This document shows, piece after piece, positions 45,997-58,158 of a stretch of 64,000 nucleotides of DNA. The position numbers and the translations under genes were made by a program. Each line of letters opens with the position of its first letter. The first letter of the stretch is position 1. Under the pieces are notes generated by a model. That model was not told the DNA's origin. It did no database searches and was given only the letters and a program-made list of their open reading frames with translations. Location of the stretch: NCBI GenBank assembly GCA_009801085.1, contig VNWV01000014.1:298282-362281 (forward strand), given 5' to 3'. This DNA is from Lasiodiplodia sp. COLG20 (lineage: Eukaryota > Ascomycota > Dothideomycetes > Botryosphaeriales > Botryosphaeriaceae).

Positions 45997-46568
45997 TCAA
46001 GTTGCCGAGTCCTGTGTCAGTTGTATGTTCTCGTCGTCGTCGGCCTCATCTGCAATTGCCATCGAAGCAAGCCCATCCGCAATCTCAGTTGAAGTTTCTT
46101 CCTGAATTTCCTGGGAGGCAGCTTCGTCCTGGTGCTGAGCCTTCATGGCAGCGACCCTATCCATGATGTTCCGACGCCACTCAGCGATGCGAGCGCGCGA
46201 CTGCTCGATGCCGCGACCAACAGCAGGCAGCTGAGCAGCGCGCTCCTCGGAGCGGTTCTCCGGCAGCTGCGTGCGCAGGTCATCGTAGATGCGCTGCGCC
46301 GCGTTCAAGTGGGCCTGGGCATGTCAGTCAGCCGCACGCTTCGGATCTGGGTCGTTGCCGGCCTCACCTGAGCATCCACGAGGTCTTTGTTGTAGACCGA
46401 AAGCGCAAGGTGACACTTCATTCGCAGCCACGGTCCCGGCGAAGGCCGGCTGTCGAGCAGGTCGCGAAAAATGTCTGTGCCAAATACTCTGGTGTCAGGG
46501 TCGCAGAGCAGACGGTGGGCTTCGTTGTAGCGGGCGACGAGGAAGCGCTTGTAGTTGGAGTAAGGCAT
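45997..46568 (-). CDS. Hypothetical coiled-coil-like protein
   Basis: Two exons (46568-46368, 46314-45997) joined through a 53-nt intron give 172 aa. It opens with PYSNYKRFLVARYNEAHRLLCDPDTRVFGTDIFRDLL, continues with helical, Arg/Glu-rich sequence (EERAAQLPAVGRGIEQSRARIAEWRRNI) and ends in an acidic tail (ADEADDDENIQLTQD). No signal peptide, membrane segment or family that I recognise. The clean phase-0 junction and GC-rich codon use support a real gene. Confidence 0.6.
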
Positions 46569-46867
46569 GGTTGCGGGATGGTGTTTCCGGGAAGGCTTAG
46601 CGGTGAGGGTCGTAAGAAAGTACACCAAAAGTTTTCCGGAGTTTGCTTGTTGTCAGAGGAAGGTGTTGGTGACATGGAGGCCGCTCGACATCAGCGTCAC
46701 CACAGGTCCGTGCACGGAGGCGCGTCGGGTCGCGTCGCGGCGCGTCCCTCACATGGATCGCGTGTGTCTCAACACTTTTCTCTTCCTCACCATTCGGGAT
46801 AATAAGTGAGCACTGCCAAAGGATTGTTGAACAGGCGGCAAGGTGACTGCTTATTATTGCGACAAAC

Positions 46868-46951
46868 TGGGGTCGTTGAAGCTATCGTCCGGACGAGAAT
46901 GTCGAATTATTAATACGACACTTGCATCCGGATGATAGCTTCAACTACCCA
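46868..46951. repeat. Palindromic repeat family, copy C
   Basis: 84 bp. Left arm TGGGGTCGTTGAAGCTATCG then TCCGGACGAG; right arm CATCCGGATGATAGC then TTCAACTACCCA. Over the 38-nt arms 31 positions pair, and most mismatches are transitions. The centre is TATTAATA-like. Confidence 0.88.
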
Positions 46952-47041
46952 TATAACGAGCAAATATCAGCCTTATGCCAACCTTCAATTGTGATTCCAT
47001 CCCGACAGTACTGTGCGAGGTAATTTCATTGTAACAAATAA

Positions 47042-47125
47042 TGGGTAGTTGAAGCTATCGTCCGGATGCAAATGTCGTATTAATAATTAGACATTCTCAT
47101 CCGGACGATAGCGTCTCCTGCCTGC
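47042..47125. repeat. Palindromic repeat family, copy D
   Basis: About 84 bp, only 90 bp after copy C. Left arm TGGGTAGTTGAAGCTATCG then TCCGGATGC is intact; the right arm keeps CATCCGGACGATAGC but its outer end (GTCTCCTGCCTGCA) has decayed. Confidence 0.85.
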
Positions 47126-47642
47126 ATGTGTTGTTTTTTAGGCCAAAAGCATGAGTTGATCTTTAGTTACCTAGAGCCTCGCTGGCCGTTGACGCGGAAC
47201 CGAGAACTGCGGACCTAACAACGCATTCTTGCTGAAGCAGTCATTGATATCTGTCTGCTAAAGGTGAGAGAGGCCACCGGGCACTGCTCACTACCAAGTC
47301 TTGCAATTGGCAAGATTGCGCCTTTGTTTGTCGGTGAAGACGTGGCTGCGGTTGTGGAGAGGAACTGCGTTGGTCATGATTGATTGGTGGAATTTTCGCT
47401 AGATACAACGATTCGGTGGGCGAAACGCGGCGATTACTGTATCTATATAGCGAGAAACACGTTACCCACCTACAAAAGTCACGCGAGACGCGGGTCCGGA
47501 TCGCTCCAGCCGGATGAGCATCATGCCGCGTGGCCGCTATAAGGAGAGTCTACAGTGCTCAGCTTCGAAATGACCTTCGTTTTCCCCAGCGATCGATCTC
47601 ATCGCCAGGAGAGACACCCATTCCGACTCAAAACGACGAACG

Positions 47643-49853
47643 ATGCAGAGGAATGGCCCCACGGCGACCACTATGCCAGCGATCGCAAAGAAAACAACCA
47701 GAAATGCGACGCCTGAAGCTTCCAACCGTACCAGCTGCCTTTCAAGCTCCCTGCAAGGGCCCCCAGACAACGACCACGACGAAGATCAGCAATCATACCT
47801 TTGCAACAGGTGTCGCGCGATCGACCTTGAAGAAATTTTCTCCCGGAAATCCGTGGCAGAATACGCTGATCCAATATTGTACTTCAGTAATGAGGAGAGG
47901 GTTCTTCGCGATCCTGAATGTGCCTTCTGTCAGGCAATGCATTTCATTTACCCTTCCCTGGATATGTGGACTCAATCGCGGAAATTTGCACTGGCTGTAG
48001 AGATGGTCGATGGCGAGACGGGATACAGGGACCGGCATCCTGTCCACCAAGAAGGAAAGATCATTCTGACCGTTCAAGAACAACGCTATAGCTGCGGTAT
48101 GACCAGCAGATGGAGGAGGGACGAGGCTGAGGGTCCAGATAAACCCCCAGACATGCTTTTGGTGGGCTATCTTGCAGAAAAGCAGACCATCGACTCCGAC
48201 CACTGGGCTATCCCCGCAGCTTCAGTTAAACCCCATGTTGATCTTGACTTGGTCAAACGAAAACTACATGAATGTCAAACGTCGCACTGGCTATGTGAAT
48301 ATGGGTTCAAAGATGTCAAATGGGTATCCGGCATGCGATTGATCGATTGTAAAACCCGAACTATTACTCCTGCACCTAAAAGAGGGTGCACGTACGCCGC
48401 CCTATCTTATGTATGGGGTACATCGACTACCACTTCGGAAAGCAGGTCTATGTCAAACAAAGACCAACAAGAGCTACCAGCGGACCTCCCAAACACAATC
48501 GCCGATGCCATGTTGGTGGCGCTGAGATTGAATATACGATACCTCTGGTGCGACCGATACTGCATACGACAGAACCCACGGAGTAAAGAGGAGGCAGATG
48601 AGAAACATGGACAAATCGCGCGTATGTGTGATATCTATAGTGGAGCCTCCATCACAATCATAGCGGCTGCTGGAGATGGGCCGGATTACGGACTGCCGGG
48701 CGTGAGTAGGAAGCGCCAACAACAACCCAGAGTTCGCATCGGCTACCGCACGCTATTTGCCACTTTTGGAAATCCAAGAGCGTTGATTGATTGTTCCAAA
48801 TGGTCGAAAAGAGGATGGACTTTCCAAGAGGGTCTGCTAGCACGGCGACGTCTCGTCTTTACCGACCAACAAGTCTATCTTCAATGCCGAGAAACCGGTA
48901 CATTTGAGGCATATGATAAGTGTGGCGAGTTGAGTATATCGCTTGATTTCGAATCTGCTGAAGACAGCCCAGTCTATCCTTACTTTTCCATGACCTCTGG
49001 CGATCAGCTAGATATTTGGAAGATGATAGACCAGTATGCCGAACTGGAACTGGGAAATACGCAAGATATCCTTAATGGATTTCTAGGGATTCTGAAACAC
49101 CACGAAGAGGTGGAAAAATATGCACGGAGTGTAGGTGGTCTTCCAATGCTTACATACGAACGCGACGACCCACAATCATGGACTTCAGCGTTCGCTATTG
49201 CTTTGGCTTGGGAGTGTAATATTCCAGGAAACCGACGCGATGGTTTTCCAAGTTGGTCATGGATCGGATGGTATTGCAAGGGGTTTTCTCGCAACCACCT
49301 AGACGAACGGTTATTACCCGAGAGTATGACTAGACCCTTGCTCGTTTCGGTCGAAGGATCCAGCAACGAGCTTCTAGAACACTATGAATTCGACAACCTT
49401 TTAGAGGGCCGGCACGACCTTTCCGGAGCAAAATTCCTTCACATCACGGCGCCGTTTCTCAAGGCTCGATTGATTCCCACAGGCCCAGCATCACAGGACT
49501 GCTCTTGTTCATTCAAGAGTGCGTGGCATCCTCGTCCGTGCCTCGATAACACCGAGAGAAGGCTTGCTGTACGGTACCCTGGTTTCGAGGGGGTCTCTTG
49601 TATAAACCTTTCCGACAAGCGGTTGCTGGGTGCTATTCTACCTTCCGAAGGCGTTCAGTGTTTCGGCATAATTTTGGATCAAGATCATGCGGACTTCCCG
49701 ATGGATGATCTATGGCTATACGGCCACAGAGGTGCTATCACACTTATTGTAGTAGAGAAAGGCGACAGTTTCGAGAGAATCGGTGTTTCGCATGTTGATC
49801 GTAAAGAGCTCCGACTAATAGGCTCAGTGGTTCGCGAGTTTACGCTCATGTAG
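47643..49853 (+). CDS. Heterokaryon incompatibility (HET) domain protein
   Basis: Single exon, 736 aa. HET motifs in order: AALSYVWGTS near residue 252, LWCDRYCIRQNPRSKEEADEKHGQIARMCDIYSGA near 303-335 and WSKRGWTFQEGLLARRRLVFT near 382-402. The Cys-rich N-terminus (CNRCRAIDLEEIF) and the C-terminal FPSWSWIGW block are also typical of HET proteins. Usual family role: trigger of vegetative incompatibility or regulated cell death after non-self contact. In motif 2 the common DALCIDQ is DRYCIRQ. Two palindromic repeats lie 520-780 bp upstream. Intact and without introns. Confidence 0.93.
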   Translation: MQRNGPTATTMPAIAKKTTRNATPEASNRTSCLSSSLQGPPDNDHDEDQQSYLCNRCRAIDLEEIFSRKSVAEYADPILYFSNEERVLRDPECAFCQAMHFIYPSLDMWTQSRKFALAVEMVDGETGYRDRHPVHQEGKIILTVQEQRYSCGMTSRWRRDEAEGPDKPPDMLLVGYLAEKQTIDSDHWAIPAASVKPHVDLDLVKRKLHECQTSHWLCEYGFKDVKWVSGMRLIDCKTRTITPAPKRGCTYAALSYVWGTSTTTSESRSMSNKDQQELPADLPNTIADAMLVALRLNIRYLWCDRYCIRQNPRSKEEADEKHGQIARMCDIYSGASITIIAAAGDGPDYGLPGVSRKRQQQPRVRIGYRTLFATFGNPRALIDCSKWSKRGWTFQEGLLARRRLVFTDQQVYLQCRETGTFEAYDKCGELSISLDFESAEDSPVYPYFSMTSGDQLDIWKMIDQYAELELGNTQDILNGFLGILKHHEEVEKYARSVGGLPMLTYERDDPQSWTSAFAIALAWECNIPGNRRDGFPSWSWIGWYCKGFSRNHLDERLLPESMTRPLLVSVEGSSNELLEHYEFDNLLEGRHDLSGAKFLHITAPFLKARLIPTGPASQDCSCSFKSAWHPRPCLDNTERRLAVRYPGFEGVSCINLSDKRLLGAILPSEGVQCFGIILDQDHADFPMDDLWLYGHRGAITLIVVEKGDSFERIGVSHVDRKELRLIGSVVREFTLM

Positions 49854-50353
49854 TTAGAATCAATACCGTAGCCCCTTATTTTGGGAGTTTGACTATTTGC
49901 TCATTTTCTTCCTACCTCAGCTACCCCCACGGCACAGCACCATCGCGAATTCCTTGACCGCGTGAGATATGTGGCTCATCCAACTGCTCCATCAACGGAA
50001 ATCTCGTTCGACATACCAGCGAATGGCATGGACAAAAAAAAACGGCAATCGGGAACCGAACGCGCACCCCGCATCTCGAAGCGGGGCAGGACCAACCGGG
50101 AACCGACATACCGAAATTGGAGTGCATATGCGCCGGGGGGCTCTCTTCTTGGTCGGACCCGACGTGCTGGGGCGATGCTTACCGACGCTGCGACCCTGCT
50201 ATCTGTGTATCTCTCTGCAGGGTTGTGGCTGCGGCGCACACCCGCGGCGACCGCGGCCTGCAGTGGTCAGCGCTTCGAGTACTTATCTGCCAGAGAGCAC
50301 GCCCATCCGGAACAGCGATAACGCCAAGTTCTTTCAATTGTACGATTCTCACC
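49854..50353. other. Intergenic, no gene seen
   Basis: 500 bp between the HET gene and the permease, presumably carrying the permease promoter. Only short overlapping frames. Confidence 0.4.
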
Positions 50354-52401
50354 ATGCCATCCATTGAAGCAAAGGAAATGGGAGGGGGGGAGCAGGAGGT
50401 CCAGATCGATTCTGACAAGGGAACGGCGGCGCCTGTCCGGGCTCTGTCTCGGTCGTTGCAGGGAAGACATATGCAGATGATAGCTATCGGTATGGTCACT
50501 CAGAGATTCTCAAACGGCTCACTTCTGATTGAGTAATAGGTGGCTCCATTGGCGCAGGCCTTTTCGTTGGCACTGGAGGAGCGCTCCGCACAGGCGGTCC
50601 TGGATCATTGGTACGCATTGTTATCATCTCGACAGGTTCTTGGTTAACCGTCTAGCAGCTTATTGCCTTCATGATGATCGGTATGTTTCATTGGCACTGG
50701 TTACAATTATCTATCGACGTGGCTGATCGCGAGAAGGTGCGATGATGATGTGCACCGTGCAGGCGCTTGGGGAACTCGCCATCATCTACCCGGTCAACGG
50801 AGCCTTCTACGAATACGCTGTCCGCTTCATCGATCCCGCGTGGTGAGCTTTCTTACACGTGGATTGTCAACTTAGAGTGCTGACCACACATCAGGGGATT
50901 CGCCATGGGGTGGGAGTACTCGATCGGGTGGATGGTGACGCTGCCATTCGAGATCACAGCCGCCGGTATCACAATCGAGTTTTGGAGAGACCGAGAGGAT
51001 ATCAACCCAGGGGTGTGGTGTGCCGTCTTCCTGGTCGCGTTGATCATCATAAATGTGTTTGGTGTCCGTGGATACGGAGAAGGCATGCTGACCCTATTCT
51101 GTTCTGTGACTGCGGTTAACATCTCAGCAGTTGAGTTCATTCTTGCCATCGTCAAGATACTTGCCTGCGTAGGATTTATCATCCTGGGGATCATCATTGA
51201 CTGTGGTGGTGTTCCTACCGACACGCGCGGCTACATCGGCGCGCGGTACTGGCATGAGCCTGGGGCCTTCCGAAACGGGTTCAAAGGGTTTTGTTCTGTT
51301 TTTGTCACTGCAGGTCAGTATCAAATTGAACAATAGGAAGCCTTGGAGACTGAATAACACTTGCATAGCATTCTCGTTCGGCGGAACGGAGATGGTTGGA
51401 CTCGCAGCAGCTGAGGCAGCAAATCCCCGAAGATCGTTACCCAAAGCTACACGGCAGGTCTTTTGGCGCATCTTCCTCTTTTACATACTCAATGTGTTCA
51501 TCATGGGCCTTGTCGTTCCGTCAGACAGCGACGTACTTCTGGGCGCCAGCGGCGCAAACACCAAAGCTTCCCCGTTCGTGCTCGCCGTGGAGCTCGCTGG
51601 AATAAAGGCCCTTCCACACGTCATCAATGCTGGTTAGTGCTCGTACCTCAGTCCTTTCGTCACCGCTTCCACGCAGCTGATGGATTCACAGTCATCACCA
51701 TGGCTGTTCTGTCCGTCGCAAACAGTTGCACTTACGGCTCCACACGAGTCCTCCAAGCACTCGCCTCCAGCGGGCGAGCACCTGCGTTCTTCGCCAAAGT
51801 AGACAGTAAAGGCAGGCCCATCTGGTGTGTTGCACTGCAGGTGGCGGTGGGATTCCTGTCTTTCATCACAGTCACCGCAGACTCAAGTCTGGTCTTCACC
51901 TGGCTGCTTGCCGTTACGGGCCTGAGCGGCCAATTCGCCTACCTTAGCATCATGCTCGCCCATATCCGATTTCGGAAGGCGTGGAAGCTCCAGGGACGGG
52001 ATCTGGAGCAAATACCCTGGAGATCGGCCCTTGGTGTTTACGGCAGCTACGTTGGACTAACGCTAGTGTGCCTTTCGCTGGCTGCAACATTCTATTCGGC
52101 GCTGTTTGTAAGTCCTCCCTTTTCTACCTCAGTTTCTGCGAGCGGCTATCTGACTGCATGCCCGCAGCCCATTGGATCCCCACCCAATGCCAATTCCTTC
52201 TTTCAAAGCTACCTTGCGGCTCCAATAACCCTCTCACTCTTCATTTTCTGGAAGGTCTACACAAGGGACTGGGGGTTCGGCGTCAATCTGCGAGAAGTAG
52301 ACTTGGATCTTGGCCGAAGGGTGGAAGAGGATTTGGATCCTGAAGTTGGAGAAGACAAGAAGCGCTCAGGCTGGCGGCGTGCAGTTGGCTTCATTCTCTG
52401 A
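50354..52401 (+). CDS. Amino-acid permease (APC / YAT family)
   Basis: Nine exons (50354-50489, 50540-50610, 50656-50680, 50737-50842, 50895-51082, 51131-51313, 51369-51632, 51692-52107, 52168-52401) give 540 aa. Family marks: [29 protein letters not shown], the GPGSL stretch, MMCTVQALGELAIIYPVNGAF, the WEYSIGW segment, a FSFGGTEMVGLAAAEAANPRRSLPKA block and SSGRAPAFFAKVDSKGRPIWC. About 12 membrane helices. The fifth intron (51083-51130) begins GC: removing it restores the usual GYGEVEFILAIVKILACVGF, whereas retention is in frame and adds 16 residues. Plasma-membrane amino-acid uptake; specificity unknown. Confidence 0.92.
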
Positions 52402-52763
52402 TAGCTGCCGCTGCTTTCTCGTATTCCCGAGAGTGGGGTGCATGCAGACAATTACAGCTCAAACAATAATCCACCACTGACATGCACACGCGCGCGATAC
52501 GGATCTCGCGATGCCGCAGATCTGACCAGAAACAGCGACAGGGTGGTAGTCGGCTAGAGTTGCCATGCTGGGCGCGGGGGCCTGCTGCAAGGAGCATGTA
52601 CGACGCCGGGATGTTACGGGATCTTCTGATAAGCACACCAAGCGAGCAGCCACGCCCCCGCAACCCTCGCCGCCACTGGCTCTTAGCTTCATGTTTCCAT
52701 TATTCCTTGAAACAACACTTCACCGATCACAACAAGCCATCGCCCAAATCACCACCCGCCACA

Positions 52764-55055
52764 ATGTCTTCCCCAGCCCTGGTGCCGATGAAGTACGAGC
52801 TCTTCCCGCTCGGTTCCATCAAGGCAGAGGGATGGATGCGCAACGAGCTACGTCAATGCGGCGAAGGGCTCGGCGGCCACCTCTTCTACTTCTACCGCTT
52901 CGTCAAGGACAGCACGTGGCTGGGCGGGACGTGGGAGTACAGTGCGTTGAACGAGGCGGCGCCGTACTGGTACAACTACATCGTGCCGCTCGCCTTCAGC
53001 CTCGACGAGCTGACGGATGCCCATCTCGCCAATAGGCTGCGAGATCAAGCCGAGCACTTTCTTCAGTATACCCTCAGTCATCAAAGCTCTGATGGATGGC
53101 TGGGGCCGGAGACGACGCGGCAGACGCGCGGGATTTGGGCTCGTTGCTTGTTGCTGCAGGGGCTGATGAACCATGCTCAGGCGGATCCCGAGAAGCGGGC
53201 TAAGATCATGGATGCAATGCTGAAGTTTGTCAAGCTGGTGGAGGACATGCTGCAGAGAGACTACGAGGGCTACCTGCCAAAGGACGGCGACGAGTTCGAC
53301 AAGCAATGGTTCGGAGTTGCACGTGCACATGAGCTGTCGACAACTCTCCAGTGGCTTTACGAGGAGCCTGAGGCCGCTGAATACCGGAGCTCGATATGGC
53401 ATGTAATGGAGATGCTTTGGGAGGGATCACGCCTTGCAAAAAGAGACTGGACTGAATTCTTCACCGAAGCAAACTTCCCGCAAACACCATCCGTAAGACA
53501 CGAGTCACCAAACTTCCAGCACGGAGTGAACGTAGCGCAAGGTATTTGAAATACATGGCTGGAGTAAGAGCTCTCCTAATTTTGCCAGGTCTTCGATATC
53601 CCGCACAGCTTTACCGCATGCACCCCTCACCTCAGCTGCTCGATCTTTCCAAGCATGCCGTAGAGCGCGTCTTCAAATTCCACGGGACGCCGGCAGGATC
53701 TCTCAGCAGCGACGAATACATTGGCGGTCTGTCGCCGGAGCGCGGAGCCGAGCTCTGCTGCACCGTCGAGTTGATGTTCTCGCTGTCCTACCTCCATCGG
53801 CTTTACGGCGACAATGATTTTGCGGATCGCATGGAGCTGGCGGCGTTTAACTTCCGGGCCGGGATAGAGTATGATTGGTGGAGCCACCAGTACATCACGC
53901 AAACGAACCAGCCTTGGGCTCGAGAGTTGGAGCTCGAAGAGGGTGAAAAGACGCCCTGGTTCGACGTGTGCCGGTACGCTAACGTCTTTGGCCTCGAGCC
54001 TGAGTTTGTAAGTGTTTCCAGCGTAGTAAATCTACTTCAAGGACTGATGGAATTATCACGAAAAGCCGTGCTGTACCGTCAACCATCCAACCGCCTATCC
54101 GAAGATGCTCATGAATGCGTTCCTACGATTTCCTTCCAAGCGGCAGGGGGAAACAGTCGAAGCGATCCTGCATAATCACCTCTTCCCTTCCATACTCCAA
54201 ACAGATGGTATCACCATTTCCTGTATGGGGAATTATCCCTTCGCACCAGCTGCCGTGTTGTATTGGGTCTGCACGTCCAAACCGTTCGATCTTTTCATCA
54301 GAATCCCAGGGTGGGCCACTGGCACCTCCACCATCGAGCATGCCGACGCTGAAGATTGGCCTTCGCGGCATCGCGAGCCGTTCGTGCAAAATGTCAATGA
54401 CAGAGACACGCCGGGAGGCCTGCACAAGATCAGAATCCCCGCTACGCCTAATTATAGAATCGCTTTGACCCTTCAGGCGCAGATCCGGGTCGAGCAGCAC
54501 GCAAACAAGTCTGTCAGCATTTTCTACGGGCCTCTACTCTATGCATATTGCATTGAAGCCCTACAGGAGGATATGGAGCCTCGCAACTATAAAGACCAAG
54601 CTTCCACCTGTCCCGAAATGCTTGATACGGGTAGAGAGATCTGGGGCCAGCGGGCTCACGATGAATTTCTGCTCCCGCTCGGGCATTGGGGCATCGCCAT
54701 CGATCCCAACCAGGAAATTAAAGCCATCTTCAAGCAGCCGTGGACGGACGATAGCACGAAGAAGGATTTCCACGAGCTTCCGAACCCCATATGGAAGCCG
54801 GGCGCGCCGCCTGTATCGATCGAGGTCACGGCGGTGGGGGTTAAATGGCCGGTGCGGAACGGCACGGCAGCCCCGCCAAGTGCCGTAGATACGAGCGAGA
54901 GTGCTTTGCAAAGCAAGCCTTTCCGCGTCAAGCTCCAGCCGTTTGGGGCTGCGAAATTGCATATCGCGCAGTTTCCAACAGCTGATCTACCGGAACCGGT
55001 ACAGATGGTACGACCTACCCCATCTCCAGTCAGCAATGCTAGTGACCCTCAGTGA
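52764..55055 (+). CDS. GH127-like glycoside hydrolase (former DUF1680)
   Basis: Three exons (52764-53541, 53589-54007, 54066-55055) give 728 aa. No signal peptide, so probably intracellular. Family landmarks: a helical-barrel core with GPETTRQTRGIWAR and FQHGVNVAQGLRYPAQLYR, GLSPERGAELCCTVE (the acid and Cys of the active-site region) and PCCTVNHPTAYPKMLMNAF, carrying the adjacent cysteines that in GH127 beta-L-arabinofuranosidases bind zinc and supply the Cys nucleophile. C-terminal beta domains end in PFGAAKLHIAQF. Likely action on arabinofuranosides or a related sugar; exact substrate unknown. Confidence 0.87.
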
Positions 55056-55556
55056 GGATGCTGACCACACAAAGAGCAGCATGGATAGATTGAGAACTAA
55101 ATGGGACATGGAAGAATGATAGTTTTAGCAATCCGCTCTGGCCACGACTTTTGTCTCATCAGTGCTACTTGTTCTATCATCTTTACAATCTCAGCGGGTG
55201 TGAAGCCAGAGACAGAAAAACTACTGGTCGACAGCTACGTCACACCACTTTCCATCCGCACCACAACGATCAGAAAAGTCACCTTATTCTTCCTGATCTG
55301 CCGGGCTTGGCAGCCACGGTTCCCCTGCCGCGGCAATGCGACGGCAGGGCAGATAAGCTCTCAGTACCACCTTCCCGCTTCACAGCCGAGCAAACTGCCC
55401 CACTCTCCGAATCCGTGAAGGTTCAGAGATCTACAACCGACGTACCTCCTGCAGCATTCGTGAAATTACCTGCGGGATATACTCCATTCTCATTGGTATA
55501 AAAATACAGGCACCACACTACGAATTCAGTCGTCGACAAAAACGCCATCGTCCACG
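55056..55556. other. Intergenic, no gene seen
   Basis: 500 bp between the glycosidase and the carboxypeptidase; only unsupported short frames. Confidence 0.4.
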
Positions 55557-57631
55557 ATGCGGTTCCAGACGCTGCTGAACCTTGTTGGCACGGTTTCCGC
55601 CGTCGCCGCCGCACACACGTTTCCCCGCAGGCAAGCCCCCAACCCCGCGCAGAACGTCACGACGATCACGAGCCCATCCGGCGTCACGATCCGCTACAAA
55701 GAGCCTGGGAAAGATGGCATCTGCGAGACGACGCCAGGCGTCAATTCGTATAGCGGGTACATCGATATCGCGCCGGACGTGCACGTGTTTTTCTTCTTCT
55801 TCGAGTCGAAGCGTGATCCTGCCAATGACCCGGTAAGCATGCATAACTCAGAGCAGTGGACAGTGGCTGAGAATGAGTGCAGGTCACGTTGTGGCTGAAT
55901 GGCGGGCCGGGATCAGATTCGCTGATCGGGGCGTTCGAGGAGATTGGGCCGTGCGAGGTGGTCGAGAATATGACTACGGTGCTGAGGGATTACTCGTGGT
56001 CCGAGATTACAAATCTGTTGTTTTTGTCCCAGCCGGTAAATTGAACAATTCCTAGAAATGGTGGGTAGTTGCTAATAATGAGCGTAGGTTGGCACTGGTT
56101 AGTTTTGACAGCGTTCGTCTTCTTGCTCAGTCATTGACAAGACCAGGGTTCTCGTACAGCGAGGAAGAAGTAGGGTTCCTGGATCCGACGTATCTCATAG
56201 TCGACAACACCGGTGGTGCAGACGAAAAAGAAGGCCGCTGGGCCGTCATCGACCCCACGAAAGAAGATAACAGCCGGCTCGCCGCCGTCACCGCATGGGA
56301 GCTCCTGCAAGGCTTCTACAGCGGCCTACCCCAACTGAACTCCGACATCAAATCCACAGATTTCCACCTCTGGTGCGTGCCGCCCACCCTCTCCCCTCCT
56401 CCCACCATCGCATACACTCACAAACAACCAGGACCGAGTCCTTCGGCGGCCACTGGGGCCCCGCCTTCTTTACTTACTTCCACGAGCAAAACGAAAAGCT
56501 GGACCAAAACACCACCACCACCGGCCGCAAACTCAACATGAAAAGTCTCGGCATGGTCAACGCCATCGTCGACGAGCCGACGCAGACGGAATACCTCCTC
56601 CGCTTCACGCGCGAGAACACGTACGGCCTGCAGCTGATCAACGACACCGTCTACGACCACGGCGACTTCGCGCTGCGGCGGCCCGGCGGGTGTCAGGAGA
56701 AGCTGGATTACTGCGCGTGGTTGGATCGCGAGTCGTTGACGCGGCGGGTGACGTGCTCGGCGGCGCAGTTCATTTGCCAGGCGGATGTGGAGGGGCTGTA
56801 TTATACGTTTGGGCTTGAGGGGCGGGGGACGTATGACATTGTGAGTTGCTTTTTCGCCTTACGTTCAGGGTTTAGCCAGAGTGAAGCCATCGTACTGACA
56901 GCCTCCTAGCGCGCACGCTCCGGCGACGACGTACCCCCGGACTACTGGCGCGTAAGTCCTTTTCCCCCGCACCCCCATCATTGACCGACCAGCAGCACTG
57001 ATATCCGCAGGCCTGGCTCAACACCGCCCCCATCCAAGACGCGCTCGGCGTCGACCTGAACTACACGTCGAGCAACCTCATCTACAACGCCTTCAGCCTG
57101 TCCGGCGACTTCGCGGCGCCGTACCTGCCGGACCTCGAGAAGCTGCTGCAGTGGGACGTCCAGGTGTCGCTGGTCTACGGCGATGCTGATTACATCTGCA
57201 ATTGGCTCGGGGGCGAGGCGCTATCGCTTGCTGCGGACTGGCCGGGCGCGGAGGACTTCCGCGACGCCGGATACACGGAGCTACTGGTTGATGGGAAGGC
57301 GTATGGGGAGACGCGGCAGTTCGGGAAGTTGAGCTTTACGAGGGTGTGGGAGGCGGGGCATGAGGTGCCGTGTAAGTTTTGTTTTTTCTTCAGTTCTCTG
57401 GGTTGAGGAATTGGGGCTCGCCTTGTTGCTGTTGGTAGAGAGGAGCTTGTGCTGACCTGTGATGCAGACTTTCAGCCGGCTGCGGCCTTCCAGATCTTCA
57501 ACCGGACTTCGTACGGATTCGACATCGCCACGGGAGAGGTAGAAGTGACGCCGGACAGCTCGTACAAGACCAATGGCACGAGCAAGACTACTCATACAAC
57601 CACGGCACCCCCTCTGCCGGCTCAAACATGA
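55557..57631 (+). CDS. Secreted serine carboxypeptidase (peptidase S10)
   Basis: Eight exons (55557-55832, 55883-56035, 56088-56097, 56147-56372, 56432-56840, 56910-56951, 57011-57371, 57468-57631) give 546 aa. An N-terminal signal peptide ([20 protein letters not shown]) is followed by a likely propeptide RR site. S10 signatures: [34 protein letters not shown], the serine motif ESFGGHWGP (usually ESYGGHY), active-site Asp in [10 protein letters not shown] and His in AGHEVPYFQP. Several NxT/S sites; a Thr/Ser-rich end. Exon 3 is only 10 nt. Vacuolar or extracellular C-terminal peptide trimming is the family role. All catalytic residues are present. Confidence 0.92.
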
Positions 57632-57730
57632 GTCTGGTAGCGAGACATGGGACAGACATGACGCGCATGGATGGAGGCGGGTTTCGGAGCCGAAGTCTAA
57701 CGTGGATTCGTTTTTTTTTCGTTCATGCCG

Positions 57731-57813
57731 TGGGCACTTGAAGCTATCATCCGGATGCGTTTGTAGAATTTTAAATTCGACATCCTCGTCCGGACGATAG
57801 CTTTAAGTACCCA
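57731..57813. repeat. Palindromic repeat family, copy E
   Basis: 83 bp: TGGGCACTTGAAGCTATC then ATCCGGATGCG, an AATTTTAAATT centre, then CGTCCGGACGATAGC and TTTAAGTACCCA. Lies about 100 bp after the carboxypeptidase stop. Confidence 0.87.
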
Positions 57814-58158
57814 TATGCTGTTATAATTTTTTTCCTCTTTTCTGAGAAAAGGCAGCTGAGGAAGGATTCGAGAATCTTGCTGGCCTTCGTCCGCAATCCC
57901 TCTCTGTATATACATGGGTAACTCGCTTTGGAAAACTTCCGAAAACGTTCTTTTGTCCGATGCAACCGCGTGGGTCACTTGCATCATCCGACGTCCCGAA
58001 TGAGGCGGGGCCAGTTCTCGAAGCGGTCGTCCACCCGTGCGGCACAGCAACAGCACGTTTCCCATAAAATAAACGTGGAACGACGAAAAAGAAAAGCAAA
58101 AATAAAACGTCGAAGCGCTTCCCCGTGCCTTCCGTGTTTCACTCTGTCCAGCCGCCGC

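Larger units (their letters stand above)
46569..47642. other. Intergenic with two palindromic repeats
   Basis: About 1.1 kb upstream of the HET gene; contains palindromic copies C and D and nothing else I can support. Confidence 0.5.
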
